In this document: in pieces, positions 50,401 to 62,021 of the stretch
How positions within the stretch are numbered: the first letter of the stretch is position 1
Layout of the letters: every line of letters begins with the position of its first letter
Source: Berberis thunbergii
Lineage: Eukaryota > Streptophyta > Magnoliopsida > Ranunculales > Berberidaceae
Reading direction: 5' to 3'
NCBI GenBank assembly: GCA_003290165.1
Contig: QNQO01006944.1
Location: forward strand, 62,001-126,000
DNA: 64,000 nucleotides
Made by a program: the position numbers and the translations under genes
The notes under the pieces: generated by a model
Seen by the model: the letters and a program-made list of their open reading frames with translations, nothing else
Told to the model about the DNA's origin: nothing
Databases searched by the model: none

Positions 50401-53400
50401 GTAGGTATAATTTTCATATGTGTGAAAATCATTGTTAACCCTCCCTGAATGTCACTGTACTGCTCACGATATTTATTTGCTATAGTAGATTAACAAACAT
50501 TATTAATGCCATTATTGTGATAAGATTGTAAGGTAACCTTGAAACCTAGGTTGCACAGATATATGGCCATATGGGTACATTTGTCCAACTCGGACATGTG
50601 TGTGGAGCATTGTACACGACAAGTCCTAAAATATAAGATACTGGGACATGGCATGGCAGTATATCTAAACATTTAATATTAGCATTCTGTATAAGATAGT
50701 TTATAACATTTGTGAGGTAAATAACATAGATGAATGTTTCCCTAAAAAAGATCAGATTTTCCCTAAGAATTGTGATGCTTGAAATCACAATGTCTAAAAT
50801 TAGGTGTGTCCCACACGTGTCTTGTTTGACTGTGTATCACACGTGTGGACACGCGATTCGTCTGAACACCCAAAGTATTGGCACTACCCAGCTTGAAATT
50901 TAAGACTTAAGAGGGGTTGTGAAGTATGCTCTTGGAAGATTGAGGGAGGACTGCATGGTGCTGAACTCAAACATACAATTGACACCTGCATTGGTGACTC
51001 AGTAGCCAAATCAACATGCAATAAAAATGCAAGAGGATGGGTTGGGGGGGGGGGGGAGGGGTGGAGGGTTCTTCAAGAGCATATTGGTATCACAGGCAAG
51101 TAGTAAGGGAGGCATTCTTGGATTAGACTGCCACAAATCGTCCTGAGAGAAATCATTATAATCGGCATTAAACAAGGTCATGGCGACAATTTTATGGGCA
51201 CCACACGACTATGTGGCACGCTACAAGAATAAGTCTAAAATTTACTCTACTCATCTTTCTATAAAGATGTAATACCAGATTCTCTCAATTCTCGAGCTCA
51301 CAACTTTTCTGCTCTCAGATTTTTCAGGGATATTTTTAATCAATAAAACAATTTTGCATTAATGTGAATGGAAAACGGTACAAAAGCTAGGGGGTCAGCT
51401 AGTAGGGAAGAAATACAACAAAGAGAAGCTATTACAGTGAAAAAATAATGACCCCGAAGTAATGCCTCGTTACCACACCAGAGACTTGGAGTTTCTAAGG
51501 TGGAGATATCTTTTGCTTTCCCTTTGAAGATTTTATCATTTTACTCTTGGATATAAGTTTTATTTTCCATGTCGTCAAGATCCAAATTTCAACTATCAAA
51601 TCAAATGTTTCATATCTACCTATACCACCACCACCACCCCCCTTGAGGTATGCCAAGATAGAGTGAAGGGAAAAAACTGGCCTTACAACCTTAGATGCTA
51701 CCAAAGCACCTTCTCAATGTTTTAAAAAGCGTTTTTAAGACTCGAGGCGATCGAGCTTTTTCCGAGGCGAAGCGTAGCCTCGAGGCGTAGCGAGGCGAAA
51801 CGAGGCGTTTTTTTTGTAAAAAATAGTGAAAAATGTATATAAAAAATTCAAACAAATAAAGAGCAAGTTTTACAATGATATGGAAGCCACCAACAAGGAG
51901 GACTCTTCACCTTTGACGTTCAACGCAGATTAAACTACTGAGAATCAGTTCAGATTCCAGTATGAAGACAATAGGTTGGAACAAAGCGGCAAGAATGATC
52001 AGTTCAGCTTAAATTTGTCTATCTTAAGCTCTGCGGGGGTAGTATCCAAGGGTAGGACAGAGATATCATCAAGAAGATATGAGTCAGTAACATTGCCCCC
52101 AAAGCATGTGTTTTCGTTTGGATTGTCTTAATTGGGAATACCCTCAAAAGGGACAATCTCCTTAGAAGAGGTAGGCATGCGAATAACAAATGCGTCCTGC
52201 ATGTCAAGCAATGAATCAATCAACCATTTGCTTGTCAACTGCAGTGTTTCTAGGTGCATTTGGGGAGCCATTTACCAAATATCGCCAACTGATCAAGAAA
52301 TAAAAAAACTTACGCCTCAAAAACGCCTCGCCTCAAAAACGCCTCGAGGCGTACGCCTCAACGCCTCGAGGCTTACGCCTCAAAAACGCCTCGAGGCGTA
52401 CGCCTCAACGCCTCGAGGCTTACGCCTCAAAAACGCCTCACACTGGCAGCTCAACTCGTACGCACAGAGGCGATTTCTGTGCGCCTCGCCTCGACTCGCG
52501 CCTCAAGGCGCGCTTTAAAAACGCTTTTTAAAACAATGCACCTTCTACTATCTTATACTGTTATACACCATAGTTTAGCGAAGGTCTGGCCTCACAACCG
52601 AAGATACTACAGAAACACCTTCTTCTATCTTATACACCATAGTTTAGCGAAGGTCTTCAAATGGAAGCTGTCAAATAACGAAGGGATTGATTGTAAGGTT
52701 CTCCACTTGAGCCGATTCATTCTAAAAAAATGCACATTATGTTGTTGTCAAATTGAAGGACCTACCCTTTACTTTAGCTTTGTGCATAATATTGTACTGC
52801 AATCATGAACAAAAATGGTGAAAGTGGAACCCCTTAGTTTGTCCAATACCTCACAACTATTGAGCATCAACGGAAAATAGGTAGCTGACACAAGTCTTGA
52901 TTAACTTCTTCCATTTCTCCCTAAACTTCTTATTTGGGATAATATAGGTGAAGATCTGGTTGGTAAATTATCTGTTTTCTCGAAGTCAATCTTATTTTCT
53001 CGGATCTTTAGGCTCTCAAGAAAGTCTTTCTATAGATTCTCATTCTTTAGGCTCACAAGAAAGTCTTTCTATAGATTCTCATGAACATAGTGATTATGTA
53101 AAAATCTAAATCGTTTTGATGTCTCTTGGATTTCTCTTCTTGATAGAATTTGAGGTTGAGTGAATAGCTATGTAGTTAAAGGGCGACGCCTAGGCTCACT
53201 TGGTACCTACTTGAAATATGTATAGCCTCGCTTTGCTTAGGCTTCAAGGTGACCACTCAACAAGATGAAAATTCACACATATAAGGCACATGCCCTTTGT
53301 TTGTGTGTATGTGTTTTTTGTTTTTTAAAATTTTTTATCACACACAAATATATATTCATTTTTTCTCTTTTTTCTTTTCCCTTTATATCTCTTTTTACAA

Positions 53401-56400
53401 GTGAAAAGACTTGAAGACAACCCACACAAGGCAATACAAGAGGCGATGCATATCTACATTAAGTCAAGCTCAAGGAAGAGGCTAGCGCTTGTGGGTGAAG
53501 CATATGATAGTGAGAAACGACCGTTGAACTTGCGAATGCAATGCACCCTGATCATGATATGAAAATGATGGGCGTAATTCTAGCGGGGATGAGGATATAT
53601 GAACAGTTGAACTTCATGTTTATGGCTGTTATGGCTATTGATTTTTGCCTGTTTCGGTTGCTTTTTGAATGATGATTAATGATGTTACAGTTGTCATTTT
53701 TTCACGTGTTTGTTATGCAATGTTCATTTGCTGGTACAATTTGATTCCTAAATTTATTTTTTCTTCTATTACCTTTACATAGAGTTTTCGAAAATGGCTT
53801 GAAATTTAGTAATGTGTCAACCCTATCCAAAAAGCATTAGCTTACTAATGAGGAGTGTAAGGTGTGCATGGAAGTCTGAGGTCTTCTATGGGCATTGGGC
53901 GCCCATGAGAGTGCACCTATAGATTTGGAATTTTATAATCCTTGTGGTATTGTTCCCTCATTAATATCGCTCTGTGCCAATGACATGCTCAATGGTTAAA
54001 GCTGGTGGATGGTACTACTAGGTCATGGGTTCGAACCCAGCCGGCGGCATGTTTATCAGTTTATGGTGTGTTTATCAGTTGTGATATTTGATAGGTTATG
54101 GGATCCTGAAAACCTAGCTCGCCTTCCAAAAAAATATACCGCTTTGTTCTTTTTAAAGGTATGAATAAAAAAAACTTAACAATTTTTGTGTAAGTTCACA
54201 TGCATGTATGGGGGAAGAGGAGGTTGTTGTGTGCAAATTTTTATTCAACTTTTTTGTCATATATTGTAACTACCTCTCAACAATGTCATTTGCCAATGTA
54301 GATCATTTGTTAATATATCGTGACGTGTATTTTTATTTGTTTGTTAATATTTCCATCGTATATCGCTTTGAATTATTTGATTTTATTTTTAAAATACATT
54401 ATAAGACAAAGGAAAAAGAAGCAAAACTTATGTCTTGTATTTTGACTTGTGTGTGTTACTTTTAGTAATATGCATTATTTATTTATCTCCCCCTTTTATA
54501 AGTGAATTAGATTTAGGTCAGAATGAATCTGTTAAATGTCACACGTGGGCTGACTAAATTAGAACACCCCCCTCGACACCTGGGGCTCATGAGCCTTGTT
54601 TGTAATTTATAAGATTTTTGTAAAATTAAAGATCATCTTTTCAACCCATCATCCTCCACCATTCTCTTCTGTGTACATCCCTCCTCACCACTGTGCACAT
54701 ATATGTATGGCTGTTGAGGTATGATACAAAAAGAGATTGCTTCTGGAAAGAAGTTATTAAGGCAATATGACCCAATGGGCTTGAGTTGGCTTCTGAGGCA
54801 TCTGATGTGTTTGTATGGTTTAGGTACATATGGAGGACTATCTCTAATCATAGGTAAGATTTTATCAACGGTATTGAGGTGGTGGCAGACAGAGGGAATA
54901 AAGTTTGCTTATATTTGGATCTATGCAGTTAAAACGGATTCATAACGGTCCAAGAGCGTTATAGGTTATAACAGCATATCGAGATATAACGGAATAATTT
55001 TTTAAATATATTTTTAATATTCCCACAAAGTATTAATGTATTATAGAGTAAAAAAAGTAAATCACGTTTATAACATTAAATTCAAAAACAAAAAAAATAA
55101 GAAAAACACCTTTCTTCGTATGAGAGTGAGATCGCAACAGATAGCGCGATCAACTCTTCGTCTTCTTCCCTTCTACTTTGGTTCACTGTCAAACGGCGAG
55201 GTTTGGTTCTCTGTCAATTGGTGACGGCTAGCTCAAGTCCTTTTCTATGAGTCTAGGGCTCTCGTTCGATCGAGAATGAAATGAGTGATTTTTTTAATAT
55301 ATTAGAATAAAATGTTAAAACGGGGATATAAAAAAAATTCATCTCAATAGCGGTCATATAATGCCGTTATATCGGAGCTGTGATACCATAACGTAACGGC
55401 TCACCTCCGTTAAGAGTTATATCGACGGTATAACGCTGTTTTAACTGCACAGATTTGGATCGGTAACGAAGCGTTAAATATTCTAAGCTTCACAAAGATA
55501 AGGCCTTGAAATCACAATTTCCCAATCTCTACAACCTCGGAATGATTGAACCTAGTTCAGAATTTTAGTCTTCAGATAAAACAAACCCCAGATCAGTAAA
55601 CCTTTTAAGCTTTTCAAATTCAAGATCAGACAAAATTTTGCTACTACCCATCCTGGCCTTCCTTCTTGTAACCTTATTTGGAGACAAAGGTTTGATCTTT
55701 CATGCAAAACCTCTGGATGAGTCCATTTTTGCACTTTTCTAGGTTGAATTGTATGAAGCTTGTGTGAAAGGAAAACTGGTTTGGGAGAGGAGAGTTGGAA
55801 TGGAAGCTTGTTTGTGAGCTCAATTGGTTACTTAGAGGTCGAAGATGACATGATGAGAGACAAGAAGTTACTAGTTTTGAGCTTTGTTGGCAAATTCAGG
55901 ATCTGGAGTTGGCGTAGAAGGTAGTGAGTGGTTGTATTGTGATGATTTGTTGGCCAAACCTATAAGAATAAAATACATTTAGAATTTGCTCTGCTCCCAT
56001 GGCGATTTAGAGAGGACTCCGGAAATATTGAGGTCTCAATTTTATTCATTAATAAAAAAAGTCTTATAATTTTTTTTTTGGGTGGAGGGAGGGAGTGTAT
56101 GAGGGGTTTTCGGTCAACTCAACATGTCACTTATCAATCCTTTCACATTAGTGATGTAAACCTAATTCGTTTAAAAGGGGACATAAATCAACATGCTTAG
56201 ATTAAAAATGACGCAATTAAAATTACCCGACCATTAAATTATGTTATGGTGTGTTGTTGTTGTATTTACTTAGTGTCAATGTTCATCATTGTAGAAAAAA
56301 AAGATTGCAAGGTGTGCCTAAGAATTCTTTGTATTCTGTGATATGTCCCTCAGAATTGTACTATGATTTAAAGATTAGTTTGTGGGCTTTCTAAAGGAAA

Positions 56401-56742
56401 GGAAAAACCTATGTTTTCTACCATCTTGGGACAGGAAAATATTTTTCAACTAAATTTTGATGAATGCATTGATGAAAATAAATGTAACTCTCAAGGATCA
56501 ATTTGTTTGTGAAGGGCATAGAAAATAGAACATGTCTTTGTAAGTTTGCTCTGAAGTATATGGTTAAAGTTACTTATGATAGCTTACATACTTGACACTG
56601 TTTATTAAACACTCTCTCATGTGTGTGCAACCCTTGGCAGGACTATGGGATTGATTTTGACGATCGTAAGCACCCAGTGAAAGCATTTCGTTGCTGTTGT
56701 GGAAGCGAATTTTGCAAAGACACGAAGCGCCCACGCAGTTAG
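44426..56742 (+). CDS. SUVR: SUVR1/2/4-type SET-domain histone methyltransferase-like protein, seven coding exons
   Basis: These are nuclear chromatin proteins. SUVR4 is an H3K9 methyltransferase, and SUVR2 acts in RNA-directed silencing. Exons: 44426-44617, 44701-45487, 46452-47563, 47685-47950, 49934-50000, 50129-50179, 56641-56742. All are GT..AG with matching phases, total 2577 nt, 858 residues. Exon 1 is the N-terminal WIYLD domain (AMKAIGIPEKRVKPVLKNLL). Residues about 65-590 are a charged low-complexity linker. The cysteine-rich pre-SET (DCCTDCFGDCLSSAIPCACA to CGCNKQCGNRVVQRG) is about 590-695. SET follows with GKGWGLR, CEYVGEIL, VARFINHRCFDANL and ELTWDYG. The end carries a post-SET CCCGSEFC. 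NHRC in place of NHSC is, from memory, usual for this subgroup. The size is nearest SUVR1/SUVR2. No lesion is seen. Exon 3's start at 46452 is the least certain boundary. Confidence 0.9.
45238..45279 (+). repeat. Perfect in-frame 21-bp duplication in SUVR exon 2
   Basis: GCTCACAAAGAGAAAGCTGTT occurs twice without a gap (45238-45258, 45259-45279; the unit is 21 bases), encoding AHKEKAV twice. It lies in the disordered linker, near the repeated peptide motif RDKGKEP. Confidence 0.95.
47951..49933 (+). other. SUVR intron 4 (about 2 kb)
   Basis: This is an intron between exons 4 and 5, within the SET domain. It is AT-rich, with a short stretch near 48235-48500 containing repeated GTGTC / GACAC words that may be a decayed MITE without clear ends. 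No gene is seen inside. Confidence 0.6.
51715..52538. mobile_element. hAT MITE (824 bp) with CpG-rich palindromic arrays and a captured LINE fragment
   Basis: The ends are CAATGTTTTAAAAAGCG and the complement of CATTGTTTTAAAAAGCG, one mismatch in about 24 bp. The 8-bp duplication CACCTTCT flanks it perfectly (51707-51714 and 52539-52546). Near both ends, words such as GAGGCG, CGCCTCG and the palindrome CCTCGAGG are packed densely, mostly at 51740-51815 and 52312-52520. The middle contains a zf-RVT-like coding fragment. It was inserted into one copy of a host tandem repeat of about 77 bp. Confidence 0.9.
52088..52275 (+). pseudogene. zf-RVT (LINE reverse transcriptase zinc-binding) fragment inside the MITE
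   Basis: One frame reads NIAPKACVFVWIVLIG and TLKRDNLLRRGRHANNKCVL. After a frame change the next reads ESINHLLVNCSVSRCIWGAI. Together they follow the zf-RVT domain at the C-terminus of plant non-LTR retrotransposon polyproteins (x-DNLxRRG..NxCxLC..xESxxHLLxxC..xxxxWG). The fragment is complete enough to recognise but frameshifted and lacks any reverse transcriptase core. Confidence 0.72.
53974..54132 (+). mobile_element. tRNA-derived SINE copy
   Basis: Box A-like TGCTCAATGGTTAAAGC (near 53985-54002) and box B GGTTCGAACC (54028-54037) have tRNA-like spacing. They are followed by CAGCCGGCGGCATG, a unique 3' body and an A run at 54127-54134. Approximate flanking similarity (AATATCGCTCTG on the left, AATATACCGCTTTG on the right) may be a decayed target duplication. 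It is not a true tRNA gene: no acceptor stem or anticodon arm can be paired convincingly. Confidence 0.65.
54921..55452. mobile_element. hAT-type MITE (532 bp) in SUVR intron 6
   Basis: The ends are CTATGCAGTTAAAACGG and the complement of CTGTGCAGTTAAAACAG, two mismatches. The 8-bp duplication ATTTGGAT is perfect (54913-54920, 55453-55460). Subterminal repeats of ATAACGG / CCGTTAT type occur at both ends. No transposase is present. Confidence 0.88.
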
Positions 56743-59657
56743 TACATTTTCTTTCTACCATGTAGCATAAATAATTTTCAAATAATGCCAAACCTATTAT
56801 GCTTTTATGATGTAGATATGTGCCTTAAACCTTCCCCAGCCGACGCTTCGCTGAATGGTCTCTTTCCCCAGATTAGCATGCATAATTCAAAATGGACATT
56901 GCAAATACTTGGTTTAGGGACGCATATGGCTGCTTGTTGCTTAATGAGTCGGTAGACCGTTCCCCTATAATAAATGTCTTTTCAACAAATGTCCCCTGTA
57001 AAATTTCATAATTGAGTCACACCACCTCCAGGTCTTGACTGTGTCAGAGTCAAACCACCTGTGATACTACCCACCTGTAAAATTTCATAATTGAGTCACA
57101 CTGGTTGGACTCGACTGTCCCCTGTAAAATATAAATAAAATTAAATAGTATTTCAGGGAAAATCCAATTGGTTTGAAAAAAATCTCACCTTCTCCAACCC
57201 ACTCCACCTGTGATGCCACCCCCACCGGAACCAAACCACCACCACGCCTCCAACCCCACCTACAACATCCCTCCATACCACCAACCCCAACCCTCCGAAC
57301 CTGAAACATCCCTTTACTGCCCATTGAATATAACCGCCACCAACCCCCATCCCACCCAACTTGTAAGTCTGCAACATCCCTCCACCCCCACTTGAATCGA
57401 ACCATCATGACCAATATATGTTCACTATAATGACTCTCTTTACTTAAGGAAAGGGGACTCAATGGAATGAAGAAAATCACGACAAACATTATTGGGGGCG
57501 TGATTTAAACAAGAAAGAGAAAAGGAGAAAGTGAAGACTTGATAACGCATTAGTATCATCGAAGCAAGTCTTGATAAAAGTAGTGTTACATTTCAACTTC
57601 GTGTTATTGTTTTTGGTTGTAAACTAATCTCCAATCTTTTCGGATACAACAAAGGAGTCGCTAAAAAACCTCATTTTCATTAATTCCAATTTTATCAACC
57701 ATTGTTAAAATGATGATGGTGGTTGTTTTTTATCGACAATTTGGGATGAAACATATTAGAGTTTGGTAATGGCTTCGATTGGATTTGAGAAGACATTGAA
57801 ATGGGTGCTAGTTGAAGGTGAAAAGAGGGCTCAATTCGGTATCGGTTATAGATGAAGAGAGGGTTCGGGTGGGTATTGGTTGCAGGCAAGTATTGTGATT
57901 TTTTTTAAAGTTAATTTTGGTTCCTGATTTTAAGAAATATTGTGTATAAAAAAAAGCGTACAAATTCCGAGAATATATAAATTATATATAATGAATTTCG
58001 AGGGTTCGAGGGTATATGAAATATGTGAAAAATAAGATTCAAGTAAATAAATCTATTAAACACATTAAATGAAGTTTAAATCCCAAGAAATGAAACAAAC
58101 ACGAAATTAATATATAATTGAAAAAATTAGGGGGTGGTATCAAAAATCAGTAAATAGTTAGAAGAAATGATAATTAGAAAAATCCCGAAATTTATGAAAA
58201 ATACTTGATTTATTGTTTTAAAAACACCAAATTTTTTCAAAAAACTAGTTTTTGGTAGCTGGTTTTTTCTATTTTTACAAATGTTTTTGCAAAAATCCTC
58301 AAAAAAATATGTAATTTTGTTTTCTGCCCTTTTTCTTTTTGTAGTTTCAAAAAAACAAAATTTTTGATGAAATTGATCGAAAACGCAATCTGTTGCAGCC
58401 TTGTAAGTGAAGAGAGGGTTCAGTTGGAAGAGAGTGTGGGGTGGTGGTGGTGTTAGTTCAGTTCAGAGAGGGTGACGAGGTTGGGGTGTCTAGGAGATTG
58501 GAAAATATGAAGTGGTCTTTACAAAGAGTGAAGGGTTGAGGGAGATGAAGTGGTGGTGGTGGTAGTTACAGGGGTTTATGGGCAGGCGTGGTGTTTCGGG
58601 GATGGTAATATTTTTTTTTCTTTTTTGCCTTTCCTTTCCTCAAAATACGAGTTCCATAATTTTTATTTGATCTTACATTTTTTATTAGTGATTTTTATCA
58701 CCATCTTTCATTTTACCTTGAAATATGTGCTAGTATTTCAAAGCTGATTTGTTATTCAATTTCTTAAAGAATATTTTTGTTAGCCCAATAAGGTACACAA
58801 TAAGGTACGCGAGGGATTTGATAGTCAAGGGACGGAGACCGCTAGTCGTGGGGAAGGAGACTTGATTATGAATTTTTATGGGGGTATTTTTTACTATTAT
58901 TATAGGGGGAAAGAGCAATTAACCCTAATTTTATTTATTTTTTTATTCCTGACAATTCAACACCAAGCACCTCACCTTGATGCTTCTTGAAATGGATTTG
59001 AATTCTGAATCTATGCGTAGCTGAATAGAAGCAAAAGCGACTATAGACTACCCAGTTTAAAGTGGTCCGCTTCTTAAATCAAACCAAAACACTATCTTAG
59101 TTTGTATCGTATACAAAAATGTGCTTATTTTTATAATTCATAGCAGTTGAAAAAAAATACTTGCAAAATAAAATCAGTGCATGAAAAATACATAGAAAGT
59201 AGTGTGACAATGTGAACGATTTTTAAATCAATGCATAAGTTCATGTAGCAATTTTTCATGTTGATGCATATAATCATCTATTTATTCAAATCGATGTATT
59301 ATTTTTGAAATATTATTAATGTTTGAAACAGCAAGTATGATGACAAATTTGTCTCTACCTCTTTTTAAGAGGTACTAGTTAGAGCTTGAACAAATGCATT
59401 TTGAATTGTAGTTAGATCCTCTTAACAAAACAAACACCCCCTTAGTTAACATAGATTTCTATATTCTAAGCTAACAAGTTTGAGAGTTTTCAAACTCATT
59501 TTTTGACGTTTCCAAAACATATTTTGAGAGCAGAAATTAAACCCATAGTATAAACTTCTTCACTTGAGTTTAGAGAAAAAAATGAACTTTGAAAATCAAG
59601 CCAACTTCACATTATCAAAACCCTCTTTCAAGATTGATGTCCTAAAGATGAACTTAC
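56743..59657. other. SUVR 3' flank and intergenic DNA
   Basis: The SUVR 3' untranslated region is probably in the first few hundred bases. A direct repeat, CTGTAAAATTTCATAATTG, occurs near 56997 and 57074. Stretches near 57190-57390 (CCACC-rich) and 58430-58590 (GGTGGTGG-rich) are low complexity and give spurious open frames. No gene is supported. Confidence 0.5.
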
Positions 59658-59804
59658 CTTGGCGTCTTGATAAAGCATTGTGGCTTTGCCTTCATTGATT
59701 GAGCTTTGATAACTTGAAGAGATTGACCAATGCTTTGATTTTTGCTTACTATGTGGGGTGAAACAAGATGGGAACATGGCAATACAGTTGGAACTCCCAT
59801 TCAT
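59658..59804 (-). CDS. Possible first coding exon, unrecognised
   Basis: On the minus strand an ATG at 59804 opens MNGSSNCIAMFPSCFTPHSK, then KQKSKHWSISSSYQSSINEG, then KATMLYQDAK, and ends at a strong donor (CAAG|GTAAGT). A TATAG acceptor-like site lies about 110 bp upstream, giving a possible leader. I do not recognise the protein and found no convincing second exon between 58900 and 59650. It could be part of a real gene, a fragment, or chance. Confidence 0.25.
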
Positions 59805-61936
59805 GGTTTCAAGTTGATCCAATGCTAAGCAAAGTGGAGGCTTCAGTCTTGTCCACAATCATTTTTCTCCTGGCTAGAGCATTTTTTTGCAAGCTGATAC
59901 CACCTTGTCTCCTATAAGAATTTAAGTGAAGTAATGCAGAGACTAGTAAAGATTTCATCAGTCGAAACTTGTCAAGGACGTGAGCATAGGATGAGGCAAC
60001 AAAGAACTCCCCCTTCTTTCTTCAGTGCCACTTTTGTTTCTCTCCTTCATTGCTAAGGTAAACTTGGCCGAGTGGTTCCATGAGTTGACCCACTTCATCA
60101 ACCCCCAACCCAAAAAGGAGTAATATAATGACTACAAGTTAATATGCTATAGGAGTATAAGATATAACAGATATGAAATCCTCTCGTTCCATTGTTGTTC
60201 ACGCTTCTTGGTGAAGCACTTACCTATATGTTCCTTAGAGCAGATCAATAAAGCCACATTCTGGTTCAAATAATCTCCTAAATGTCAGTACCTATACTGC
60301 AATATTGTAGATGACACTGCTATTTCTGGAATGGTGTGTTGAGCAATTGCATTTTATGAGGTCATCTCTATTGTGGTTTGAAGCCATCTCAGGACTAAAT
60401 GTGAATTTCCACTAGTCATTTTGTTCTTAGTTGGTAATATTCCTCTCTTAACAGCCTGGCCAACATCCTTCTTTAGAAGGTTGGAACCCTTCCAATTATT
60501 TAGTTCTCCCTATAAACATAAGAGTAGAAATGATTGGGATTTTCATCTTAGAAAAACTACTTTGTCAGTAGGGGACTAAATGAATTTGTGGAACTTTCCT
60601 TTTGTTGGATAGTGTACTTTTTGGAGATGAGTATGATAGATAGGTGAGGAAGGAGGATAGAAGAAAATGTTTCTCAGCTTGCTTTATTTCTTTAGTTTCG
60701 CAATGGATATATGCCCGTGTTTTACACAGATTTATTGTGAAACTAGAAGAATAGTGTGCTTTTGAGAGTAGCTTTCTTTATGTGGACAACAACTTAGAAC
60801 AAAATCCCGTCTAATTTAGAATTAACTTATACATGAGTCGTCTCCTTATTCATTGAGGTCTGCTCAACAAATTATGGATGCTTTTAATAGATATGTTTGG
60901 CTTATCTTGGGTTATGTCGGCTTCCATAGAAGAACTCTTGAAGGGGTGGGAAGAAATTGAGTCACCTTAGTATGAGAGGAAAGATCTTATGAGATGTGCT
61001 TCCATTTGTGTTTTGTTTGTGCTATAATTAGGATAGTAGCAATATTAGCAATAATGGTATTTTAGGCATATTAAAATTTTAGTATTATTAGGACAGTGTT
61101 AGGTTTAGGGTTTGTTTTAGAAGTTAGGTTAGTTATAAATACGAGCATAGGTTGATCATTGTAATTTGGTTTTTGATGGAATAAAAGCTATTTTGTTTAC
61201 AAGTTATTTCTGTTGATTTTATCGTTATTTCAAATTATTCTGTTATTTCAATTTTTGTTCGGTTTATTTCGATTATAGTTCTTTTAAATTATATCAGTTT
61301 GACACTAAGATAAATCGCTATGCATCATAAATTTTTAATGGACCAATGGGAACTTAACTTCAGAGTTGGGGAAAAAATGAGTTTAGCATTTAAAATATGT
61401 CTAATAGCCTTGCTCACCCTCGACTCGCATATGATATCCGCTTCTTTGATAAAAGGATTTTCCAGTGCTCCATGTTCACCTAGTGACATCTTTCCCATAA
61501 TCACTTATATTGGAATACAAGAAACACTACTTGAAATCAATCAGCTGCAGTTTCTGACAACTATTAGGACCCCATATTTAGAAATTTATATAAGTATTGT
61601 ATTTTGTTCACTAATTGGGCTTGAAACCAATGTACTAGCATAGGGTTTATTACAATTTGGGTTAGGGTTCCACTTCTTAGGTGCATTAGCTTTAGGTTAC
61701 CAATAACAGCAATGCTTTATTATGAATAGATCAATTGTAAGTCTCTTTTGGGTTAGAGTCGAAGTAATTGAAATTTAATTTCTTGAAGATTTGTTTTTCA
61801 ATTCTGTTACGTTTTATTAATTTCGCGGTTATTTGAAAACGATCTTTGCTTGTTATTTTGTGCTTGTCAATAACTTCGTGAACAAGTTTATTAATTCCTT
61901 GGGCCGACCTGCTTTACTGTTATTTATGGTTTGTAG
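59805..61936. other. Intergenic DNA
   Basis: No supported gene. Around 61020-61200 and 61620-61760 the sequence looks like the promoter or LTR end of a decayed retroelement (TTAGGGTTTGTT...TTATAAATACGAG...AATAAAAGC), but no paired LTR or target duplication was found. Confidence 0.45.
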
Positions 61937-62021
61937 GATCCAAGTCGAGGGTAGTGGTATTGAGGTGACAGTTGTGCATCCCAATGAAGAAAGGAATGTG
62001 AACTTGCAAAATTGGAGTTAA
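61937..62021 (+). CDS. Possible last exon, unrecognised
   Basis: After a good acceptor (TTTGTAG at 61930-61936) the sequence reads IQVEGSGIEVTVVHPNEERN and VNLQNWS, then TAA at 62019-62021. The composition looks coding. I do not know the family and cannot place upstream exons, so this may be a fragment. Confidence 0.3.

Larger units (their letters stand above)
50180..56640 (+). other. SUVR intron 6 (6.46 kb)
   Basis: The last SUVR intron interrupts the codons just before the DYG of the ELTWDYG motif. It holds two hAT MITEs (51715-52538, 54921-55452), a SINE (53974-54132), a long G run near 51043-51060 and GTGTCC/ACACGTG-rich sequence near 50560-50870. The remainder shows no supported gene. 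Confidence 0.75.

Noticed and set aside
52312..52440. Regularly spaced short repeats that could suggest a CRISPR array
   Set aside because: The words are palindromic subterminal repeats of a MITE, with no unique spacers, in a plant nuclear context.
53974..54060. Possible tRNA gene
   Set aside because: Boxes A and B are present, but the acceptor and anticodon stems do not pair well and an A-rich tail follows, so a SINE fits better.
57085..57489. A Gly/Val/Trp-rich open frame on the minus strand
   Set aside because: It is a product of a CCACC-rich low-complexity stretch.
59880..59910. TGGTATCAGC on the minus strand as a Copia primer binding site
   Set aside because: There is no LTR ending in CA next to it, and no gag or second LTR nearby.
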